A stretch of DNA of 64,000 nt from Pisolithus tinctorius (lineage: Eukaryota; Basidiomycota; Agaricomycetes; Boletales; Pisolithaceae): the NCBI GenBank assembly GCA_024663395.1, contig JANFAH010000002.1, positions 2,914,001 to 2,978,000 of the forward strand, read 5' to 3'. A model generated the notes under the pieces. The model was given only the letters and a program-made list of their open reading frames with translations. It had not been told where the DNA came from and made no database searches. This document shows, piece by piece, positions 1-12,457 of the stretch; the first letter of the stretch is position 1, and each line of letters opens with the position of its first letter. The translations under genes were made by a program, and so were the position numbers.

Positions 1-2
1 AG

Positions 3-1240
3 TTCTATCGCTACCGCATGCCCCTTCTTCTCACGAAGATAGAGGGTAAAGGTAACGGGATCAAGACTGTCATTCCAAACATGTCCGACGTAGCTCGTGC
101 CCTTTCTCGCCCCCCGTCTTACATAACCAAGTTCTTCGGATGTGAACTGGGCGCACAAACCCCATTCGATGAAAAGAACGATCGCTACATCGTTAACGGT
201 GCTCACGATGCCATTCGTCTCCGTGAACTCCTTGATGGCTTTATCGACAAGTTCGTGCTGTGCGCCTCGTGCAAGAATCCCGAGACCGATCTCAATGTCG
301 TCAAAAATGGTCGACGTGAAGATATCTTCCGGGACTGCAAGGCTTGCGGAGAAAGGACTAACATCGACATGAGACACAAGCTCGTCACGTTCATCCTCAA
401 GAATCCTCCCAAGAACCCTAAAAAGTCAAAGAAGGGTAAGGGTGAGGCGGCAAATAACGGCAACGCTGGAGGCGTTCATGCCTCTGGCCCCACTATCCCT
501 GGTCAGGAGGAAGATGGGTCTGGCGGCGACACTGATGACGAGCTGACGAGAAAGATCAAGGCTGAGGCTGCCGACCTTACAAATGACACTGTTCTTGGCG
601 ACGACGATTGGGCTGTGGATACCTCCACCGAGGCTGTCAAAGCCCGTATCAAAACCTTGGAGGGTCAAATGGGCGGACTTTCCCTCCCTGGAGGTGACGA
701 TGATGGGAGTGAGGATGACGCTGATAGCCCTTATTCGCAGTTTGGACGTTGGGTCGAGGAACACAGAGGCCAAGATGGTATCGGCTCCGTGCAGATTTAC
801 AGGAAGGCCGAGGAACTTGGCGTAGAGAAGAAGCACAAAGCTGTCCTCGTCCTTGTCCAAGCATTGTTCACCGAAGACATCGTAGAGGAAATTAACACGT
901 ACAACGCTCTGCTCGCTAAGGTATGTGTGTATGTTTTCGCCGTTGTCTTCATCACTAATCATTCTGCCAGATGATTACTAGCGAGAAGCACCAGAAGGCT
1001 CTACTGGGAGGCATCGAGCGACTCGCTGGGCTGACCTACACCAAGTTGATTCCTGCGATTCCTAAAATTCTCATGGCACTCTACCAAAACGATGTGCTGG
1101 ATGAAGAAGTGGTTAAGCAGTGGGGTACTCACGTCAGCAAGAAATATGTTGACAAGGAGACTAGTAAGAAGGTCAGGAAGGCGAGTGAACCCTTCCTGAA
1201 ATGGTTGGAGGAGGCAGACGATGGATCTGAGGAGGAGTGA
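3..1240 (+). CDS. TIF5: Translation initiation factor eIF5 (5'-truncated by window edge)
   Basis: eIF5 is the GTPase-activating protein for eIF2 in the 43S preinitiation complex in the cytosol. The reading frame is already open at base 3 (FYRYRMP), so the start codon lies left of the window. Exons are <3-920 and 971-1240, joined in phase 0 over a 50-nt intron. The first exon has the eIF2-beta/eIF5 fold with a C4 zinc ribbon (CASC and CKACG about 30 residues apart), then an acidic low-complexity linker. The W2/MIF4G-like HEAT domain spans the end of exon 1 and all of exon 2 and ends in the usual acidic tail (ADDGSEEE). In the family the catalytic Arg lies near the N-terminus, outside this window. 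Identity is secure. Confidence 0.95.
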
Positions 1241-1462
1241 TGGATATTCTACGATTTCTTATGTTTCCGTTCGCTGTCCGTCTGAGATTCTTTCTGACAT
1301 ATCTCTTTCGTGTTTGTTTCCTGTGCTGATTATTTGACTCGCATGCCCTATGTGTCGTTCTGTATTCAACCAGGTGTTTGCTTCACTTTAGGGGTTTCTT
1401 GGGCGTGATGAGTCGGAACACCCTGATTAATAAGTCCAAGCTGACGTCCTTTGAAGTCAACC

Positions 1463-2335
1463 ATGACGCCGCCCTTCACTAAGCCGCACATCGAAGACCG
1501 AGGAAGGAGAGTCAGGGTTCTTTTCAATGGCAAGTTTATCGTTGACACCAACGAGGCGAAGCTTGTGTAAGTTGTGGTCAGTTGGAAATCTAACACCCCG
1601 GCCTCATCGCTAGGTAGATGGGAGAATCCGTACTACCCTGTCTATTACTTCGCCAAGTCAGACTTGGATTCACCGCTGCTACGAGAGTCCGAAAAGCTCC
1701 AGGGTGCCCAGGTTTACGACCTGGTATCCAGCGACAGGGTGGTCAAGGGGGCAGTAACAGAATTCACAGGCAGCAACGATCTTGCAGGATTGCTCAAGGT
1801 CGCCTTTTCAGCTGCGGATGCATGGTTTGAAGAAGACGAGAGGATCTTCGTGCACCCCAAGGACCCCTATAAGGTGGGCCTTCATAGCTCGAAGTGAACT
1901 GATCGCTTGCTTACACGGCGCCTTTCCCCTGAAGCGCGTCGACGTGCTTCAGTCTTCCAGGCATGTCCGTGTGGAAATTGATGGGGTAGAGGTTGCGAGC
2001 ACAAACAGGCCGCGGTTCCTTTTCGAAACTAGCCTGCGCAGGAGGACGTATATGCCCCTGACGGATGTTCGTCTCGACCTTTTGAGGCCTTCTGAGACGA
2101 CTACTGCATGTCCCTACAAGGTGCTTACTAACTCGTTCCAGCAGAAGAGTTACACTCATGTTTTCACTAGGGAGTTGCCAATTACTATGACGTAGTTCTC
2201 CCCAATGGGAAGGTTCACAAAGACGTGGTGTGGTACTACCGCGCACCTCTTGTGGAATGCATCCAAATCACTGGTATGGCCGCCTTCTACGACGAGAAAG
2301 TCGACGTCTGGGTCGATGGTGAGAAGCAAACTTAG
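1463..2335 (+). CDS. Double DUF427-domain protein
   Basis: Exons 1463-1566, 1618-1873, 1935-2120 and 2171-2335 give 236 residues in one frame. The protein has two successive DUF427 repeats, each with a beta-rich core around a conserved W-x-Y-Y or YYDV motif: WENPYYPVYYF near residue 36 and ANYYDVVLPNGKVHKDVVWYY (split by short gaps) near 183. DUF427 proteins are small single-domain proteins in bacteria and often tandem in fungi. Their biochemical role is not established, so none is assigned. The start was chosen because the ATG at 1408 is out of frame with the domain. The gene follows eIF5 on the same strand at 222 bp. The match is to a family of unknown function. Confidence 0.85.
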
Positions 2336-2519
2336 CCTGTGTCTTTCACAATATTGCAATCGTGCAACTACTGTATCAATATTAGCCCCTGTTTTGTTTT
2401 GTGTATTTATGTATTTGTATTATGTCATGCTTTGCACGTGAAATCCAGGACGGGTCTTGTCGCGATATCACGGCGTCCGTAGGAAACGAGCGTCCAAAGG
2501 GCGACGCTGTGTATCTGTC

Positions 2520-3727
2520 ATGTCCCGCGCTCACGCTGTTGCACGGTTGAACTTGAGTGATGCTACGCTTGGTGCTTTTGCGTTCGTTCCGCCTTCGGCA
2601 ACACTAGACCACCTAGTGCGATACCTGAGTACATGGAATGGTACCGAGTACGTGCTCTGCCGTTTTGTTTGGCTACAAGTGCCCCTGCTAAACCGCGCTG
2701 AACAGCAAGTTGTTCACGGTATTTGGAGAGGCTTTAAGCATTATCAGCTCCTGACTGCCCATTCTTTCAGCTTATCCAATATACACTGAAGCTGGCGGCT
2801 CCAGTCTTGATTGCACGTTCAAGACTTCAGCATTGCATTGGTCTTCGAAAGGAACCTATCAGAAACGTCTCGTCTTCTTTTTTAAAGTTTGCTGACATTA
2901 TAGGGGATTTCAGGATGCTGGGCCGTTTCTGCGGTGAGTGTATTCGTCATATCCGCTTTCAGCGCTCATTACACAGCACTGTAATGATAGGCCTTCTCCC
3001 GGTTCTTCAATGGATGATATCCATGGAACGAAACTCCCCTCCAACACGAGCCCTTCTCAACATAGAGCGCCTCCAGGGGTGGTCCATGCTCTTCTACTAT
3101 CCCCTTGAACACCTTTACTATCTCCGCGCACATGACCTCATCCCGGCCGCTATTCCTTCCTTCATCTCGCTTGCTGGGCGCGGCAGCTTTCGGCGACTCA
3201 ACCTGAATGCTGGCAAACTGGCAATGTGGTCTTGTCGAGCATGGACAGTTTACGTGCTCCTCCAATTTGCCCACCTGATCGAAGACAGAAAATTGCTGCT
3301 GATGAAGGAACGGCACCTCAAGAAAGGTAAAGACGTTTCTATGGAAGAAAGGAAGGACCTTGGCCAAAGATGGGATGTCTTCTGGAACGAGGTGGTCGCC
3401 AATACAGCTAATTTGCCGTTGGCTATTCATTGGTAAGAACATCAATACAAATCAGTGGCAAATTTGTCAATCTGATTTGTTTAGGTCGTTGGAAAAGGGA
3501 TTTTTTTCGAACGAAGTACGTACCACGTAGGCGTGCGCGAACGCACGTTTGATTCACTCCTTGTCGGTTGTCAGCTGTGGCCAACAATATTTGCGCTGGT
3601 CAATGCTATGGCGTCTCTCAGGAGTGGGTGGAAGGCTACGGCCTTGCCCCGACAAAAATCAGCCATTGACAATGACGTGGGTGACTCCAATAACCCTTTG
3701 GTATCAGTCGAGAAGCAAGAGATGTAG
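2520..3727 (+). CDS. PEX11: Peroxisomal membrane protein PEX11
   Basis: Exons 2520-2647, 2706-2718, 2771-2933, 2991-3432, 3485-3515 and 3575-3727 give 309 residues. PEX11 proteins bend and elongate the peroxisomal membrane before fission. Visible family marks are LDHLVRYLSTWNGTDK near the N-terminus (DKLF sits partly on a 13-nt microexon), the amphipathic-helix region with LRKEPIRN and FRMLGRF, the hydrophobic LQGWSMLFYYPLEHLYYL, and the C-terminal SLRSGWKA. The last two exons are needed to reach that C-terminus. An in-frame ATG at 2457 would add 21 residues; 2520 is preferred because the residues before it look unrelated to the family. Distance to the upstream gene is 184 bp. Confidence 0.88.
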
Positions 3728-6700
3728 CTGTGAGGGTCCCGTTTTCCGTATAGACCCCGCCCCAGGTACGTGATTTGTCCCCCTTGACTGCAGACGCCGT
3801 TACGTTTAGACAGGTCATCATCACTTCTGTCCACCGCGGGAAGCAGTTACCACGCATTCTCCCCACTCCATCAGTATCAGCATGAGAAGTTTTGAAACTA
3901 TGAATACCCAGATTAATCACGCATTCGGTGCTTTTCCGACGTCACCGAAATCTGGCTTCTTTCGCTCGGTTTCTTCGCAGTAAACGTCCGTGCGTGCAAA
4001 AATTCTGTTAGATAGCTCCACCCAACGCCGCTTTGTGTGCGGGCACACGTCAGACTTGTATTTCGCTCCTTGTAGAAGACGGTATTCTGAAACAAGTGAC
4101 AAATAACAGACCTGCAATTACCGATTCTACGAACCAGTGCATGAGTATACCGGCGGAATCGCCGTCGTGAGGTGCTACGTCTGGGAGGCTTACTTGACAA
4201 GTGGTACGTGTTTATGGTACTGCTTGAAGACAATGCAATTAGCGGTTGTGGACATGCCCACGAGGCAATAATGCATGATGGTTACCAGGCTCTGAACACC
4301 CAAAGATTATTATCATCTCAATTCAGCTTCTGGAGGACTTGTTCGAAAGCAACGCTGGTTTTCTCTCGCAGAGTAGCTGCAGTACGTCCCAACCATCTCC
4401 ATGACAGAGTGTAGACTTTTCCGATAGTGGCGGATGCTGTCTCCAGGCTGTCTCTGGCACTCGATACTTCGGGGTCCACACACAAGTGATTTCAGCTGGA
4501 ACGGCCAAGGAAGCATGTGGTAACGAAGATGGAAGTGTCCAAGCAGTTCTTGACTCATGTCTGCAGCATGATCGAAGGGTACAGCAAGATGACCGTGGTA
4601 CTAATAGCTAACAGCAGCCATTGCATTGCCTCCTGATTCGCCGTTTGGAGCTCCCCTTCTCTCTCTGCTGCGCAGTGATCCCTGCCGATGGTCATGCAGA
4701 GTCATGGTTGAGTTGGGTCGAATCTTGGTCGAATCACGACTGTAGATTTCAAGAAGGCGTTGAGGAGTGGCGGTGGGAAGCCTCAAGGACGCCACCGTTC
4801 AGCCTCACCAATGACAGTCAATTCCTACGCAGTGCATGTCCACCACCCATACATGGGCAATTGGCTGTACTTTTTATGCCGGTCCCGATCGCTCGAATTG
4901 TTCATATTTGCGCTGTCCGGCTCTTCACTGATCTCCATATCCGCAATACATGGATGGATGGTTTACCCCCTCAGACAAATCGCCACTCGACGTTATACTA
5001 ATCTCCACCAAGCTAGTATGCGAGTATTCGGAATCAATCCGCCGGATTCCATGAGGGCGTTGTTTTGTTTCCACCGATTCAGGGTTAGGTGGTATGCCTC
5101 GTGGTTAGGAAGGTTAATAAGACCATTAGCCGAGGCCGTTTCATGAAGCAAGTTCACATCCGATCGATGTCTCAGGCCCCATGCGTGAGGGAGGGAACTT
5201 CAAGATCAGAAAACAAACTGCGTGTCCATCGATATGCCCAAACGGAGTTTCAAAGTTGTAAAGATGTCGATATGCGGATTTAATTTTACAGACCAGAACG
5301 TGCGTAGGGGATGCTGCTGTGAGGTGTTATGGGTGATTGACGGTTGAACGTTCGTGCCAGCTGCATAATGGGCTGGCTTTGGAATTTCAACTTGGGACGC
5401 AGATACGGCAGATATCTCCGCACGATTTTTTGTTTTACAGCATCGTTGTTCTAATGGAACCCCCCAATTGTCCAACCTGCCTTCGGGGGGAAAGCGGGTG
5501 AGCTGATGGGCTGACCATCTTCGAGTAAATGAGGGTGCTGAGGGTAACGTCGGAACACGCGAGAAGCAATCATTTCCTCGATGGGTATTTGCTTGTACTT
5601 ACGCCTTACCACTTGCATGAGTACGGTAAGTGGAGCTTCCTCAGGAAAAAGAAGAAGAAAAAACAACACCAGCGCAAAGATTATAAAAATTATATGGAAG
5701 TGCCACGAACTTGGCGTTCAGAACTAACACTTACTGTAAAGTAAAGCCATGCCTCTGATCTCGTTCGTAACATATATATCGAGTTGTTGTCCAGTCTTTT
5801 CCTGTGACGTGCCTCTGACTGATCAGCACCCAGATATGAAGTCACTAAGCTGGATACTGCACCAAAAAGTACTACATAGCCATGAATGAGCACGAAGCTT
5901 GAGGTCACATTCCTTGGGCTTAGTGCGAAGCGTCCTCTTGTACCACTTAAGACACTTGCTTTACCGTCCTGGAAGGTTCGCTGACAATCCCAAAGGTTCC
6001 GTCACACATCACCTCTCGGGAGCACCTTCGCCTGCTAGGTGGGCTGAACTTGCAGTCGTACTGGTGATTTTTTCTGGCCCAATTTTCACACGCATACTTC
6101 ATCGAAGCCGTAAGGCACCCAGCTCTGGAAGTGATTGCAGCTATTTAGGGAGATCTAGTAGGACAGGTATTTGAAATGGAGCTCCAGCCATCTTTTGAGA
6201 GGGATGTGAGAGCCAAGCTGAGGGGAAATCAAAGTTGATCAGTGGTGTGTGGCTCAACTTATTGGCAGAGACAGTTCCGCTAATGAAATTATGGCAGGGG
6301 GGTGACAGTAGCTCGTGCTCGGCCCGGCGAACGTGCGTCTAACTGTTGGCTCCGCCCATATTTCCAAGCTTAATGATCACTGCGTAATTTCAGACACAAG
6401 ACCACATCCACATGAAAAAAAAAAACTATCAAAGGAAAAAGAAAAAGAAAAGAAGAAAAATATATATGGAAATAATAATAATAACGGGTTTCTGCCCCTC
6501 CTCGCTCTCCTTCCACCATTACCCCACTTTGCTTAGAAAGTACGCCAGACAGCCTCTCCGAGCACTCTCATCCACAGCTTGTCCGGTCAAACTCAATCCT
6601 AGACACGACCCTGATCTCGGAACTGTTCCTATTACTATTCACTTCGTGTTCATTACCTCCGTGGACAGCCATTAAATCGCCTGCCGACACCTATTTAATA

Positions 6701-6787
6701 CCAGATCACTCCCCAAACATTTCACCAACAACCAGTTCAAACACCTCAACATCCCCTCTCCTACTACATTACATCGTCTCATTCTCA
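3728..6787. other. 3-kb gene-poor stretch
   Basis: No protein family could be recognised here on either strand. Short frames exist, the longest at about 4621-5146 on the plus strand with some hydrophobic segments, but none carries a motif, a plausible chain of introns, or continuity with its neighbours. A purine-rich A/G tract with AT-rich microsatellite (about 6412-6484, including AAT repeats) lies 300 bp before the Nudix gene. Decayed genes are possible but cannot be identified by eye. Confidence 0.5.
6412..6484. repeat. Poly-purine/AT-rich low-complexity tract
   Basis: About 70 bases, nearly all A and G on the plus strand, ending in an AT and AAT microsatellite. It lies roughly 300 bp upstream of the Nudix gene start. 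It may act as a nucleosome-free promoter element, as poly(dA:dT) tracts do in fungi; that role is inference. Confidence 0.7.
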
Positions 6788-7370
6788 ATGGGTACCAAAG
6801 GACGCGAAGTGCCGCGGGTCGTTTGTTGTGCCATTCCAATAACAAGTGCCGCCAGAAAGGTCCTCGTCATAACAAGTAGAAAACGTCAAGATCTCTGGGT
6901 CTGTGCGTCCCTTTCCTATCCCCTTAACTCCCTTCCAGTGTCAACCGCAGCTGACTATAATCTTTTTTTCTTCCCCAGTGCCAAAAGGTGGTTGGGAGTC
7001 GACGGATGGTATTTTAGAGGCCGCGGCCTCTCGGGAAGCCTTAGAAGAAGGTCTCACCCTTTGTCCCTCTACCCGTCATCTCATCTCCTGATGAATGTCC
7101 CCTTGCTCTTCTCTGCGTATTTTTCGCCGCGCCTTCAAATAACCAGCGGGCGTTCGTGGTAGAATCACGCGATATGTGACTACAATCCAGTCACCGTCAA
7201 CCACCTATCACTTCTACGAGCTCGAAGTCTCGTCTCTAGATAAAGAATGGTTAGAAGGCAAAGAACGCACAAGAGAGTGGGTCGACTACGCAGAAGCGTA
7301 CCGAAGGATCGCGTGGAAGCCTGAGCTTGCGCAAGGTTTATCTTTGTCGACGCTAGCGCCAAGGCGGTAG
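6788..7370 (+). CDS. Nudix hydrolase, diphosphoinositol polyphosphate / dinucleoside polyphosphate type
   Basis: Exons 6788-6902, 6979-7050 and 7147-7370 give 136 residues, the usual length of DIPP/Aps1-type enzymes. These hydrolyse diphosphoinositol polyphosphates and diadenosine polyphosphates. The Nudix box is complete once introns are removed: GGWESTD then REALEEAG, giving the G-x5-E-x7-R-E-x2-E-E-x-G pattern. It is preceded by VLPKG, typical of this subgroup. Intron 1 splits the L of VLPKG and intron 2 splits the A of EEAG; both joins keep phase. The start is the only ATG before the conserved EVPRVVCCAIP strand. Substrate preference cannot be read from sequence alone. Confidence 0.9.
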
Positions 7371-8950
7371 TCTTGTCGCCGCATATGACGCGGCCTGCAA
7401 GTGCGCCCTGTGTGGCGTGTACATCATTTGTTGCTGCCGCGCTCACAACTTTTATGAATGCCAACTAGGACATTTTTTCCGAGCGCCCCTACAACATCAA
7501 CATCGCGGCATATGCACCATGATTACTAGATGTCCGTCTAAAACGCTGCCGCCGTTGGTTCATGACGTTAATTTTTCCCATTTGACGATACCACTTACCT
7601 TTTGTCACACAATTGTTTCGCCTCCCACACGATCTCCATTCCGCAATCCTACGTGCATATACATATCTTGCTATACACAATGTACCACATAACTCCCCCT
7701 CTCTCGCATTACGGCGTCGCCGTATGCCACGTTGCGTCTGACATAGGTTTGTGGGTATCGTTCCCCGTTTTGATTACTACATCTAGACGTAGTCTGCTGC
7801 ATTCCATAAAGGTATTGAATCTCTTCTGTGTGCAGATTTAAATGGTTTTCTGTGATACGGTTGGTTCTCTGCGTATTTTTCTGTTATTTTGACACGTACT
7901 GATTCTGTATTTCTTCGTATTACAGCAGTTTTGACTCGATCTTGACTAGTGAGTCACCATTAATGGCCAAATTTAATGGCGCATTATCGGCAAGCAGGTC
8001 GGCATCATTTCTTATTGGCTTCCTCATGCTGATGGCGGTGATACGGTTGGACAGGAACTGCTCAACGCCTTTTATCTAATTGGTTTTCTCTACTGAGACA
8101 CTGAACTGTCAGGCTGCGGCCAGCATGGATCAACGACTATCTGCTTACCTTGTATATCGTCTCTCCTCCACAATGCGACCCTGAACATTATTGTCCCTTT
8201 CCGAGTGGCATCCGCCACTGACGTAGATCCGCTGGGCCAGGAGATACGGGCCGACTGTCAATTCGACGAGATGCGAAGACTTCGGACTAATAACACAGCG
8301 ACACGGGCGGTTGACCATGAGCCTATCTACACCGTTGGAACGGTAGGCGCGGGATACCCAACACAGCTACCTTGTACACCCTTCATGATCGAATTACCAA
8401 AGGGCATCCCAGTTCCGGAGAGGGTGGCACCGCGTGAACCTCTATGTCGAGCAAACGATTGACGAAAGCCTGACTTCAAGGGTTCCTGCTATCCGAGAAG
8501 TGCTGACAATCGCGCATTAGACACTCAGTGATCGATTTCGTCGATGGCAGTACCAGGCGGTACCCTCAATCAGTGATCCGTCTGAGAATGGAGGCAAAGG
8601 CCCTGGAAAATTTTACCCTTGCACGTCCGACTCCGCGAATGCGACAAGGTTAGATGAACGGAGGACGTGTGGATGAAGGGCAGGATCGTAGAGACATTAT
8701 TATAGACAGTGTTCCTACAAGTACTAATCGATTAACCAGAGGACGATGGTGAATCGGAGGACAGTGAGGGTCTCCGGTAGCGCCGCTTGGGACGGGCGAA
8801 CAAAGTTCCTACACCCACGGAAATGCAGCTGCCAGCAGAATGGAAATTGCCCGACGGTCGGAGTTTTTGCTTGTCAAAGCCCCAGAGTCGCTAGGATGAC
8901 AGGCTAAAAACTTGACACCCGACACTGCTCTACCCCACACGCCCGACAGT
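7371..8950. other. Intergenic, no gene recognised
   Basis: About 1.6 kb between the Nudix gene and the bHLH gene. It contains only short frames. The longest plus-strand one, 8205-8462, does not start at ATG and shows no motif. It probably holds the Nudix 3' UTR and the long upstream region of the transcription-factor gene. Confidence 0.5.
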
Positions 8951-8960
8951 ACATATATAC
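8951..8960 (+). promoter_or_regulatory. TATA-like element before the bHLH gene
   Basis: The sequence acatatatac lies about 140 bp before the first usable ATG (9097) of the bHLH gene. Its position fits a TATA box with a leader of roughly 100 nt. Weak evidence on its own. Confidence 0.3.
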
Positions 8961-9096
8961 AACGGCATATCTCTCCTGGAAGAAAACAAGACGATTGCGC
9001 TGTCCTTCCCCAAGTCAGGCATGCAGTGAGCTCGCGCTTGGTCAGCCCAGCAGTCTGAATTGGTTCGGCTCACACAACCAAAACAGGCAGCCACGC

Positions 9097-10304
9097 ATGG
9101 AGAGGCACAGCCACCTTATGCCCTCGGCGGCCCTATCGCAGGCTCAGCCTCATCTGGGATATCCCTTGGTCGACGAGCTGTCCTTGGTCACCATAGTACA
9201 ACCACAGCAGAAATTGCAACAACAACAACAAGGGGGCGACCTGTCGCCCTCGACGGTAGAAGGTGTCATGTCTCTGCTAACACCATCTGAGGCGCATGCC
9301 TTCCAATCCTTTCTGACGTCGCTTGACGCCGCTGACTATGCCGCCGACTGGAACATGCAACTCGACCTGCCGTACGAACACACGTCGTCTGTGCAAGGCA
9401 GGGATGCATTGACAAGGGCAACCAGAGATCTCATGTCTCTAGACGCAGGCAAACTTAGGCATCCCTTGAAGTCATCTCCGGGTGGCAGCTCGGCTACCTC
9501 CGTTCACCGGCACCCCCAGCCACAGAATTCTGTCTCGCTCCTGTTGGCTCGTGCACATCGTTCGTCCGATAGCAGGGTTCATGCAAACGATGAACTCGTC
9601 CCATCCTCGTCCTCACGGTCGTACACATCTTCTCCGGGACCGGCCGTGGGGTCATCGCCTCCAGCATGCCAATCACCTAGCGGTTCCAACGGGTCTGTAA
9701 AGAGGTCTCCGCCCCTTGATGCGACCTCGAGCACTAAGCGCCATCGCTTGTCCAACGGTTCGCTAGGCGAAGAAAAACTGGCGCAGAACAATAGAACAGC
9801 CCTCCTTTCCCCTTCTCAAAAGAAAGCCAACCACATTCAATCGGAGCAAAAACGGAGGGCGAATATACGTAGAGGCTATGACGCCCTCTGCGAGATCGTG
9901 CCCGCGCTTCGGGAAGCGTGTCGGGCAGAAGAGGAACGTGTCATGGCTCACGGAAAGAGTAGAGGTCGGCGTCGAAACAAGAGCACGGAGGATGGTGAAA
10001 GGATTGATGGCAGGGCAGGCCCGAAGAGTGAGAACGTTGTCTTGTCAAAGAGTGGGTTGCTCGTCCCTCCAATTACCTATTGTCAACTCATATATATTTT
10101 TTAGCTATTGACTATGTCCACGAATTGCTATCCGAGAAAGAGAGCCTCCTGCAACGTCTGCATGTCGCTCGGAGCGTCTTGCCTCCTAACCATCCTTTGC
10201 TACAACGTCATCCTGACGCTCCTCCGCCTCTATGGGAGAGAAGATGGACCGGTGGGCAATCCAATGAGGGGGAGGATGATGATGATGACGAGGAGGAGGA
10301 TTAG
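9097..10304 (+). CDS. bHLH transcription factor
   Basis: Exons 9097-10051 and 10105-10304 give about 384 residues. The basic region reads NHIQSEQKRRANIRRGYDAL, with His, Glu and Arg at the E-box-contacting positions (H-x3-E-x2-RR). The loop is unusually long and basic (RGRRRNK and neighbours). Helix 2, VVLSKTIDYVHELL, is created by the intron splice (SK|T). The N-terminus is Ser/Pro/Gln-rich with a short CAA/CAG glutamine run near 9214, as in activation domains, and the C-terminus is acidic (EDDDDDEEED). The frame is open back to 8995, but that codon is TTG; the first in-frame ATG is 9097. An upstream exon cannot be excluded. It resembles MLX/INO4-type factors; the target pathway is unknown. 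Confidence 0.85.
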
Positions 10305-10636
10305 GCTGTGCAGCTCGAGTCAGTCGAGCGAGCTTATCCATATCCCTGCGTAGGTATCTAAAGGAGGAGCATCCTTTTCTCAGATATGCTACTGTGTGGC
10401 GATAGCTGAGCATTGGCTATCCTTACCGGCTGACGATGTCATAGTTGGGCTTCCATTATATCTCACTTAAAGCTAGCTAAATGTATTGTATGGGCACGAG
10501 GCGTTGTGTAATTGGGTTTTTACACTCTCGCTTATTCACTCGAATGGGTTTGAGTTAGCCTGACCGATCGGCATGCCCCGTGCGGCCCGAGACAGGTATT
10601 GTGACGGCGATTTCACCCGGCATCGACACCAGCTCC
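10305..10636. other. Intergenic between bHLH and TAN1
   Basis: 332 bases with no motif recognised. Expected to hold the bHLH 3' UTR and the TAN1 promoter. Confidence 0.5.
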
Positions 10637-11958
10637 ATGTCTGGGTCAAAGCCATCTAGAAAGCGCAAATACCGCTCAGCGAGTATACTGCTCAACCCAT
10701 GAGGACCGATCTCACTGACGCATCGATGATATTACAATATAGGACGGTCCGGCACCGACGTGGGCCAAACGTGCGATCGACGGACCGGGTATCTGGGCGA
10801 GCTGCGTGAAGGGCAAGGAAAAGCAGACTGTTGGAGAATTATATGATCTCTTCGAATCGGTAAATAAAGTGCTCTTTTCGAATACCCCCATAGCCAACGG
10901 GATCTGGATCAGCTGGCCAGCCAGCTATGGCCAATCGAGGGAGACATAGAGGACCACGCAGAGAGATATTGTGACCGGGACCCAGCTGAAGATGAAGACG
11001 AAGGAGGGAATCTCGAAGATCAGATTGCCAGAGAGCTCGCCGCGATTAAACGCCCGCGGACGGAAAGCAGATTCAGTCAGTGTCTACGACTTTTTGTTTT
11101 CCTCCCTTCTAGATTTTTCAACCGCTCTTTCGACAGCAAACTGTCATACGAATACCCCTTGCGGTACGTTCTGCGCGAAACGCATACCTACTTTTTCTTT
11201 TTTGAACACGTTGGCAGTGATTTTCATTTCTTGCAAACCACCGGTGGATCCGGTGAAACTCGTCGCTACACACGTCCAGAACGTTCAACGGACTGGGGTA
11301 ACGAAAACGAAGTGAACGACCCTCCCCTCCAACATTTTCCCGTTACAGTCATCGTCTGACACACATGCAACAAGGTATACACATCGTTTAACGCCTGTTT
11401 CGGGGACATGCGTGGCAAATCTTCCAGAAATCCATTCCCTGTGTTGTCGCGTCTTCGCCCCGTTCTTCGCGGAAAATGGAGGCGACGACCCACCCAAAAC
11501 TCACAAGGTTGGTTTCAGGATGCCGGTGATATGACGATGAAAATAACATTTATACGCAATTCTGTGCACTGCAGTACAAAATCGAGTCGCGAATCTGCAA
11601 TCACAACACCCTAACGCGTATGGAAGTCATCCAAGAGGTTGCAAAATGTATCCCCGAGAGTTATACAGTAGATCTCGACAATCCAGAGGTATTTGTCCTC
11701 GTGGAAGTTTTCAAGGTTCGTGTTTGTTTCCTGCTTGCGGGGCCATGGTCTGACACTTTTTTTTTGTTGCACGAAAAGAGCGTGTGTGGTGTAAGCATCT
11801 TGAAGGATTACTATCGACTTCAAAAGTTCAATGTCATGACCCTCGCTAACGAGAAGAATGAGACAGAGAATTTTAAGCATGGGACAGGTCGGGTCAAAGG
11901 AAAGGAAGCCGTTGGGGAGGCTGGTACTACAGAAGTGCGTAATAAAGACGATATTTAA
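10637..11958 (+). CDS. TAN1: tRNA acetyltransferase adaptor TAN1 (THUMP domain)
   Basis: TAN1/THUMPD1 binds tRNA and helps Kre33/NAT10 make N4-acetylcytidine at position 12 of tRNA-Ser and tRNA-Leu. Exons that join in phase are 10743-10859, 10913-11075, 11137-11163, 11218-11311, 11349-11374, 11428-11507, 11575-11715 and 11779-11958. Family marks: PGIWASCVKGKEKQ, LYDLF, the acidic linker DPAEDEDEGG, RFTNCHTNTPC, HVQNVQRTGV and the THUMP end SVCGVSILKDYYRLQKFN. The obvious first exon (10637-10682, MSGSKPSRKRKYRSAS, a basic start as expected) leaves one base while the next exon needs phase 0. Either the start lies elsewhere or there is an indel. One intron (11312-11348) is only 37 nt. Confidence 0.85.
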
Positions 11959-12457
11959 ATAACTGGTAGTCGACTGTAGCTAACTTGCACGGGTACACTC
12001 CCGCTAGCTTGGGGCGGAGGGGGAGGACGGACGCAACGCATTTTAGTACACACAAGCAACGTCCGGCAATGTTCGATTAACCCTTACTTGTCCCCGATTT
12101 TTCTAAGCACCTTAAAAGTGGTAAAAGGGGGCTAAAACGTCAGCCTCCCGCTCGAAACACGGTAGGAAGTCAAACATTTCAGCTCATTTCTCTCGTTGCA
12201 TTCGTATACATTTGCAATAGTCCGCCACTCCACTCGATCTGTGCTGTCAAGCATGCAATTGCATCTTTCGGAAGGTGACTTTCAAAGCTGCCAACCCGTT
12301 GTTCCCTTATACAACCACTAACAGTCTATTCTTGTTTGCATATACATCCTAATACCAACCAATCTGCCTGCCAATGTTACAACGTTTATATGATAATTGA
12401 CTATATTTGTACAGACCTCGGAGACTGTAGAAAATCTGGTGTGTCATGGAACCCGGA
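11959..12457. other. Intergenic between convergent TAN1 and GPCR genes
   Basis: Roughly 500 bases of 3' flanking DNA. No motif or frame worth reporting. Confidence 0.5.

Noticed and set aside
8205..8462. Plus-strand frame of 85 codons as a possible small gene
   Set aside because: Non-ATG start, no motif and no splice partners.
8995..9096. Upstream extension of the bHLH protein from 8995
   Set aside because: The codon at 8995 is TTG, not ATG; a eukaryotic start there is unlikely.
11266..11497. Minus-strand frames opposite TAN1
   Set aside because: They overlap well-supported TAN1 exons on the other strand.
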